Part shown: in pieces, positions 15,195 to 19,504 of the stretch
Numbering within the stretch: the stretch's first letter is position 1
Layout of the letters: each line of letters starts with the position of its first letter
Source: JBBDRW01 sp040905265
GTDB taxonomy: Bacteria; Bacteroidota; Rhodothermia; Balneolales; Balneolaceae
Direction: 5' to 3'
Assembly: GCA_040905265.1 (NCBI GenBank)
Contig: JBBDRW010000158.1
Location: 1-19,504, forward strand
Length of the DNA: 19,504 nucleotides
Notes under the pieces: model-generated
The model's database searches: none
What the model was told of the DNA's origin: nothing
Seen by the model: only the letters and a program-made list of their open reading frames with translations
Made by a program: the position numbers and the translations under genes

Positions 15195-16487
15195 TTAGTT
15201 TTGTGGCATGATAATATGGGTTTCGACCCGTCGGTTCTGGATACAACCCGGGGTGTTCGAATCCTGCTCATTATCCGAACACTGTACAGGCGCCTTCCCA
15301 AGGCCTCTTCGTTGGACCCGGTTGCTCTCTACTCCGTTCTCTATATAAAATCCGGCAACAGAGTTGGCTCGCCTCAAACTTAGTCTCATATTGTATGGGT
15401 CACCGCCAACATGGTCTGTGAAGGCATCAACCCGTACTGTCGCTCCGTCCGGTAACTGCAGAATCCGGTCTACATTCTGAGAGAGGAGTTGCCGGGCGGC
15501 AGATGTTAACTGGTCACTGTCATAGTCGAAGTGAACAGGTTGCAGCCCGCTGATTAGAGTCGCCTGTTCGATCATAACGCCAGACTCCATTTTCTCTTCC
15601 AGTTCCTGAATTCGTGACTCAAACGAGTCCATTCGTTCACTGTGCTGGTCCTCTACGCGATCCAGCCGTTCATTTACGCTCGCAATCAGACGTTCCTGCT
15701 CCGAGATTCGGCGCTCGGATTCCTCCTGAGCACGTTGGAGGGAGGTGAGTTCAGACTGTACGGCAGTTCGATCGTAAGAGATCCAATCCATATGTTTCCG
15801 TTCCGGAGAACCCAGCCGGAATGTGAGGCCCACTTTGATCATGCTGTAATTGCTGCCGCCGTTTCTTGGCGAGAGATCCGGATACCCATCAATCCTGGGG
15901 GTAAAGAAGCGTTGCAAGTCATATTCAACAAACAGATCTGTAGAAGATCCGATTTTAAACTTGGAACCTGCGCCTACATTGTGCATCATCGCAAACTGGG
16001 GAAACTCCATATCGTCTGCTCCGGTAATGTCAGAAACTGAAAAGTGCGACATTCCGAATCCCCAGAAGCTGTAGATATTGATATTATCAGAAAATGAATC
16101 AATTTCGAACAGCCGTAGCAGATTCACATTTGCCCGGAGATTTGTAGTCAGTAAACTGGAGTTATAGGTTAGGTCGCCAGGATTATCTCCGTCCGAGAGT
16201 GAGCTGTAACCGATGTTCAGTTGTGTATTCACATAAGGTGAAAAACTGTATCGGAGACCAGCGCCAATGGCAGGGTTAAGAAAATCTGAATTGACACCTG
16301 AGGAGCCGAAAAAGATACCTGACGCACGGTCATTCCTCGTTATGGAATTTCCGATATAAGCGTCAAAACTCCATCTGTTCACCTCTTCCGACTGGCTGGC
16401 ATCGGGTGCAGAAGAATCCTGTGCCTGTAATTGGCTGAGTCCTGCTATAAAAATGAGTAATAAAAGGATTGTAAACGTATTTTTCAT
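15195..16487 (-). CDS. OmpA family outer membrane protein (beta-barrel, coiled coil, OmpA domain)
   Basis: This protein probably spans the outer membrane and tethers it to peptidoglycan. The 430-residue product has a signal peptide (residues 1-23, ending LQAQ) and an N-terminal beta-barrel of about residues 30-235, rich in aromatic strands such as AGLRYSFSPYVNTQLNIGY. A charged coiled coil (about 240-300) follows, then the OmpA peptidoglycan-binding domain (about 310-430). D358 and R373 match the diaminopimelate-binding Asp/Arg pair, 15 residues apart. The usual GHTD is AFTD here. Cys403 and Cys415 bracket a loop and could form a disulfide. A strong AAGGGAG site precedes the ATG. It leads the ompA-rlpA-crtI cluster. 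Confidence 0.9.
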   Translation of the reverse strand: MKNTFTILLLLIFIAGLSQLQAQDSSAPDASQSEEVNRWSFDAYIGNSITRNDRASGIFFGSSGVNSDFLNPAIGAGLRYSFSPYVNTQLNIGYSSLSDGDNPGDLTYNSSLLTTNLRANVNLLRLFEIDSFSDNINIYSFWGFGMSHFSVSDITGADDMEFPQFAMMHNVGAGSKFKIGSSTDLFVEYDLQRFFTPRIDGYPDLSPRNGGSNYSMIKVGLTFRLGSPERKHMDWISYDRTAVQSELTSLQRAQEESERRISEQERLIASVNERLDRVEDQHSERMDSFESRIQELEEKMESGVMIEQATLISGLQPVHFDYDSDQLTSAARQLLSQNVDRILQLPDGATVRVDAFTDHVGGDPYNMRLSLRRANSVAGFYIENGVESNRVQRRGLGKAPVQCSDNEQDSNTPGCIQNRRVETHIIMPQN

Positions 16488-16856
16488 GGTAGCTCCCTTT
16501 TTTTCTTATTATGTATGTTTATTTTTGTGAGATGCAGATCCGAATACTGGTTAACGAATGCTAGTATATATTTGATTGACCAGTTAATTTGTGTCGAATC
16601 AACTTACACAACATCGCATGGTTGACACGACACCAGTCTTGAATACCCTGGCAGTTTTCATTTTTCAGGAAGAATGTATCCCGTAGATTACTATAAATCA
16701 TTTCTCGCCGGGAACGTTCATTTTCACGTAATACTATTTACAGCAGAGAAGGGTTGAACGTATCCTGTTATTTGTATTAACCATAGTCGTCCCGTATTGT
16801 TCCTGAAGAGTTGCTGGCGGGATCATTGAGTACAACCGATCCATTCGATTATCATG
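16488..16856. other. 369-nt non-coding region between tRNA-Thr and the ompA-like gene
   Basis: It should contain the ompA-like promoter and the 3' end of the tRNA transcript. On the - strand a TATACT hexamer (around 16563-16568) is a possible -10, but I see no -35 at the right distance. It is flanked by an inverted repeat, ACTGGT (16546-16551) and ACCAGT (16579-16584), that could be an operator. No ORF or RNA gene was recognised. Confidence 0.4.
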
Positions 16857-16928
16857 AGCCGGAGAGCGGATTTGAACCGCCGACCTACGCTTTACGAGAG
16901 CGTTGCTCTACCCCTGAGCTACTCCGGC
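16857..16928 (-). tRNA. tRNA-Thr (anticodon CGT)
   Basis: The - strand folds as a complete cloverleaf. The acceptor is GCCGGAG with CTCCGGC, the D-arm is GCTC..GAGC, and the anticodon stem ACGCT/AGCGT carries the loop CTCGTAA, giving anticodon CGT, which reads ACG. The variable loop is AGGTC, and the T-arm is GGCGG TTCAAAT CCGCT with one G-U pair. The discriminator is U and no CCA is encoded. It reads away from the rhomboid gene and toward the ompA-like gene. Confidence 0.97.
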
Positions 16929-16934
16929 AAAAAT

Positions 16935-16967
16935 CAAATATACCAATTCCCCGATTGGTTTGGCAAG
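16935..16967 (-). promoter_or_regulatory. Bacteroidota-type promoter for tRNA-Thr
   Basis: On the - strand TATATTTG (16942-16935) exactly fits the TAnnTTTG -7 element described for Bacteroides. CTTG (16967-16964) lies 21 nt upstream and could be the -33 element. The -7 box ends 6 nt before the tRNA 5' end, leaving a very short leader. The position and exact match make it the most convincing promoter in the window. Confidence 0.6.
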
Positions 16968-17015
16968 CACATTCGTTGTAAATTCGTCCCTTCTGAACAG
17001 CCAAGCAAAAAGCGT

Positions 17016-17609
17016 ATGACGTTGACAATCGGTATTATTGTTGTGACTACTGCATTCTCACTCTTTGCTCTCTACGTACAGCCAAAGTTCATGGAGTGGG
17101 GTATGCTGAGACCCTACCGAACGGTTCGGGAGAAGCGCTGGCATGAGTTACTCACATCCGGTTTTCTGCATGCCAATATTGGCCATCTGCTGGTCAATAT
17201 GTTTGTCCTCTTTTTCTTCGGGTCTGTTCTGGAACAGACTCTGACCCCGGTCTATTATCTTACTCTATACTTCAGCGGGATACTCATATCGGCACTTCCC
17301 TCCCTGATCAAGTTCAGAGAAGATCCCGGATATGCAACAATCGGAGCTTCCGGTGCCGTCGAGAGTGTACTGTTTGCATTTATCCTTCTTTATCCGGCCG
17401 AGGAGCTCATACTGATTCTATTTCCGATACCGATTCCGGCGTGGCTTTTCGGCCTTCTTTTTCTCGGATACAGCATCTACGAAAGCAAGCGGAGGAGAGG
17501 CAGAGTTAACCACGAGGCACATATCGCAGGAGCACTCTGGGGAGTCCTCTACCTCTTGTTGTTTTTACCGGGTAGCCTGGATCATTTTTTATCAGCTTTT
17601 GGCTGGTAG
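17016..17609 (+). CDS. Rhomboid family intramembrane serine protease
   Basis: Rhomboids cut membrane proteins within the bilayer; the substrate here is unknown. The 197-residue product has about six membrane helices. The catalytic pair is S112 (GASGAV, residues 110-115) and H169 (AHIAGALWG). The oxyanion-side motif HANIGHLLVN has H52, H57 and N61 at the same spacing as GlpG H145, H150 and N154. The frame is open upstream to 16854, but that part crosses the tRNA-Thr gene, so I place the start at ATG 17016. No strong Shine-Dalgarno is visible. The gene is divergent from tRNA-Thr and convergent with serC, 70 nt apart. Confidence 0.9.
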   Translation: MTLTIGIIVVTTAFSLFALYVQPKFMEWGMLRPYRTVREKRWHELLTSGFLHANIGHLLVNMFVLFFFGSVLEQTLTPVYYLTLYFSGILISALPSLIKFREDPGYATIGASGAVESVLFAFILLYPAEELILILFPIPIPAWLFGLLFLGYSIYESKRRRGRVNHEAHIAGALWGVLYLLLFLPGSLDHFLSAFGW

Positions 17610-17679
17610 TGGCGGCGGCAGAATATTCAACCTCAAACCTGTCATCCCCTCGTGACAATCGTCTAAGTCCGATAAACTC

Positions 17680-18762
17680 CTAGCCGTTATTTTTTCGGAA
17701 GCTTTTCATGAAAGCAACCAGAGCTTCGACACTCTCTTTCGGGCAGGCATTATAGATACTAGCCCTGATCCCTCCCACACTCCGATGCCCTTTCAGGGCG
17801 ACCAGATTATTGGAAGCAGCCTCCTTCAGGAAGGCGGATTCAAGTGATTCATCCTGGATCCGGAATGTGACATTCATGCGGGATCTGGACTCTTTTTCTG
17901 CTGTGCCACGATAGAAATCATCCCGGTCAATCTCAGAGTAAAGCAGGTCAGCTTTCTCTTTGTTAAACGTTTCAAACCAGGAGATTCCACCCTTTGCTTC
18001 AATCCATTCAAGTACATAGTTGACCATGTACACGGCAAATACCGGTGGGGTATTGAAAAGTTTTTCGATATGTGTCTGATAATTAAGAATCGTCGGTATC
18101 GGTTCTGATCGCTGATTCTTTTTCAGAAATTCATCCTTGATCATGACAACCGTAACTCCGGCCGGGCCGATGTTCTTCTGAGCGCCGGCATAGATGATTC
18201 CGTAACGGTCCAGGTCGATGGGACGCGAGAGGAAATCAGACGAGGCATCGCAGACAAGCGGTACTCCGTTACTTTCGGGCTCTGCGTGATACTGAGTACC
18301 GAAGATTGTATTGTTTGATGTGAAGTGAAGATAGGTGGACGAATCTGACACATCGAATTCACCCTTTCCGGGTACACGTGTAAAGTTCATGTCGGCGCTG
18401 GTATAAGGGACTTCGACATTGCCGAAAAACTTTGCTTCCTTAATCGCTTTGGTTGACCAGGAGCCGGTGTTCAGGTAACTGGCTGTCCGCCCTTCATTCA
18501 GGAAATTGAACGGAATCGTTAAAAACTGCGTACTTGCTCCTCCGGTAAGGAAGAGTACATGCCAGTCGTCCCCTGCACCGAGTATGGATCGGAGCCGTTT
18601 GACTGCCTGTTCATGGATCTCGGTATACTCCGGGCTTCGGTGGCTCATCTCAATAATGGAGCTACCCTTTCCGCGGTACTCGAGGAGTTCTGATTGTACT
18701 TTTTCAAGAACGTCAACCGGAAGTATTGCCGGCCCTGCACTAAAGTTGTGTACTCTATTCAT
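17680..18762 (-). CDS. serC: Phosphoserine aminotransferase
   Basis: SerC converts 3-phosphohydroxypyruvate to phosphoserine with glutamate as donor, the second step of serine synthesis. It also acts in pyridoxal phosphate synthesis in some bacteria. The 360-residue product opens with VHNFSAGPAILP, carries SHRSPEYTEIH, GGASTQF and TSNNTIFGTQ. The PLP-binding lysine is K196 in YAGAQKNIGPAG, matching E. coli K198. The C-terminus has GHRSVGGIRASIYNA. It is cytoplasmic. Only 4 nt separate its ATG from the stop of the upstream DUF1015 gene, so both are in one transcript. No Shine-Dalgarno is visible, which suits coupling. Confidence 0.97.
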   Translation of the reverse strand: MNRVHNFSAGPAILPVDVLEKVQSELLEYRGKGSSIIEMSHRSPEYTEIHEQAVKRLRSILGAGDDWHVLFLTGGASTQFLTIPFNFLNEGRTASYLNTGSWSTKAIKEAKFFGNVEVPYTSADMNFTRVPGKGEFDVSDSSTYLHFTSNNTIFGTQYHAEPESNGVPLVCDASSDFLSRPIDLDRYGIIYAGAQKNIGPAGVTVVMIKDEFLKKNQRSEPIPTILNYQTHIEKLFNTPPVFAVYMVNYVLEWIEAKGGISWFETFNKEKADLLYSEIDRDDFYRGTAEKESRSRMNVTFRIQDESLESAFLKEAASNNLVALKGHRSVGGIRASIYNACPKESVEALVAFMKSFRKNNG

Positions 18763-18766
18763 TGGT

Positions 18767-19504
18767 TTAGAAAGTATGAATGATTAATCCTGATCGTAAT
18801 TTTGGTTCAAACCAGGTGGATTTCGGCGGCATGAGCTTTCCCTGGTCTGATACATCAACAAGCTCTTCAATCGCTGTGGGATACATACTGATTGCCAGAT
18901 CCGCTTTCCCACTGTCAACAAGTTTCTCCAGCTCTCCGGTCCCACGAATTCCGCCAACAAAGTCAATATTTGAGTCAGTTCTCGGGTTTTCAATCCCAAA
19001 GATTCCGGATAGTATATGCTTTTGCAGACGGGTTACATCAAGTTCCTCTACAGCATCGCTGTTATCGCCTTCAGGTAGAGTAAGTCCGTGCCATTTGCCG
19101 TTAAAGTAGAGTGATACGTCACCCTTAGAGACAGGTGAGGCCGGCGCCTGGTCCGTAAGTGGAAAAGAGTTCGTTAACGCTTTCATCTGGCTCTCTGATA
19201 CCGACCGAATGATTCGGTTATAGGCAAGAATCTTCATCTGATCGAGAGGAAAGAGAACGGCAGGGAAGTAATCATATTCTGCTTCACCCGGAGCGGTTTG
19301 GTTCTCCTTTCGCAGAATCTCTGCAACCCGGGAAGCACTTTTGCAACGGTGGTGTCCATCAGCTACATAGAGAGCCGGGATCCGGGTAAATGCTTCGACG
19401 ACAGATACCGGTGCCTGTATGCTCCAGATTCTGTGCCAAACCCCGTCATCAGCCTGAAATTCAATCCTTGGAGCTGAACCGGCCATCGTCTTATCCATAA
19501 GGGC
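18767..19504 (-). CDS. DUF1015 family protein, 5' end beyond the window
   Basis: The protein belongs to the DUF1015 family, soluble proteins of roughly 400 residues with no role I can assert. The window holds only the C-terminal part, about 245 residues. The family hallmark ALYVADGHHRCKSA is clear, followed by FPAVLFPLDQMKILAYNRIIR. The frame is open to the right edge, so the internal ATG at 19498 is almost certainly not the start. Its tight spacing to serC (4 nt) suggests a role tied to serine metabolism, an inference from context. It belongs to the same transcript as serC. Confidence 0.88.
   Translation of the reverse strand, partial: ALMDKTMAGSAPRIEFQADDGVWHRIWSIQAPVSVVEAFTRIPALYVADGHHRCKSASRVAEILRKENQTAPGEAEYDYFPAVLFPLDQMKILAYNRIIRSVSESQMKALTNSFPLTDQAPASPVSKGDVSLYFNGKWHGLTLPEGDNSDAVEELDVTRLQKHILSGIFGIENPRTDSNIDFVGGIRGTGELEKLVDSGKADLAISMYPTAIEELVDVSDQGKLMPPKSTWFEPKLRSGLIIHTF

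Noticed and set aside
14889..15383. + strand ORF opposite rlpA and the end of the ompA-like gene
   Set aside because: It is antisense to two clear genes and has no recognisable features.
16567..16574. TATATTTG on the + strand as a promoter for the rhomboid gene
   Set aside because: It has no -33 element, lies about 440 nt upstream, and the tRNA on the other strand is between them.
16854..17015. N-terminal extension of the rhomboid protein
   Set aside because: The extra codons cross the tRNA-Thr gene and give no rhomboid-like sequence; ATG 17016 fits the family length.
1..19504. CRISPR array, transposon or prophage
   Set aside because: No regularly spaced repeats, transposase, integrase or phage gene was seen on either strand.

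Overview
The window is a bacterial chromosome segment of medium GC. The layout and protein sequences suit the Bacteroidota / Balneolota-Rhodothermota branch; I infer this from protein style and gene order, not from a phylogeny. The clues are a Bacteroidetes-type RpoB rifamycin region, no encoded CCA on the tRNA, an exact TAnnTTTG promoter element in front of the tRNA, a CrtI-type carotenoid desaturase, and a serC / DUF1015 pair.

Positions 1-11495 (+ strand) hold the core transcription-translation operon secE-nusG-rplK-rplA-rplJ-rplL-rpoB-rpoC, closed by a strong symmetrical terminator. All eight genes look intact. rpoB and rpoC both start with TTG behind strong ribosome binding sites. The spacers carry RNA-level structure. 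Before secE, where many bacteria have tRNA-Trp, there is only a broken tRNA-like sequence. The nusG-rplK spacer contains a 15-nt exact complement of the conserved 23S rRNA segment that belongs to the L11-binding domain. The rplL-rpoB spacer holds a perfect 13-bp hairpin.

Positions 11500-12980 hold a short YtxH-type membrane-anchored protein (- strand) and a TalC/MipB-type transaldolase (+ strand). The latter has Phe where fructose-6-phosphate aldolases have Tyr.

Positions 12993-16487 (- strand) are a three-gene cluster, read as ompA-like porin, rlpA-like lipoprotein, crtI phytoene desaturase, with 21-nt spacers. The most striking regulatory signal is here: a GC-rich hairpin followed by a T-tract, a textbook intrinsic terminator, lies inside the signal-peptide codons of rlpA about 40 nt after the ompA stop. 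It could limit how much transcription passes from ompA into rlpA and crtI.

Positions 16500-19504 hold a tRNA-Thr(CGT) on the - strand with its own promoter, a divergent rhomboid intramembrane protease (+), and, on the - strand, serC preceded by a DUF1015 gene that runs off the right edge. I found no CRISPR array, insertion sequence, prophage or obvious novel defence system. The unusual content is regulatory and lies mostly in spacers and at gene junctions.
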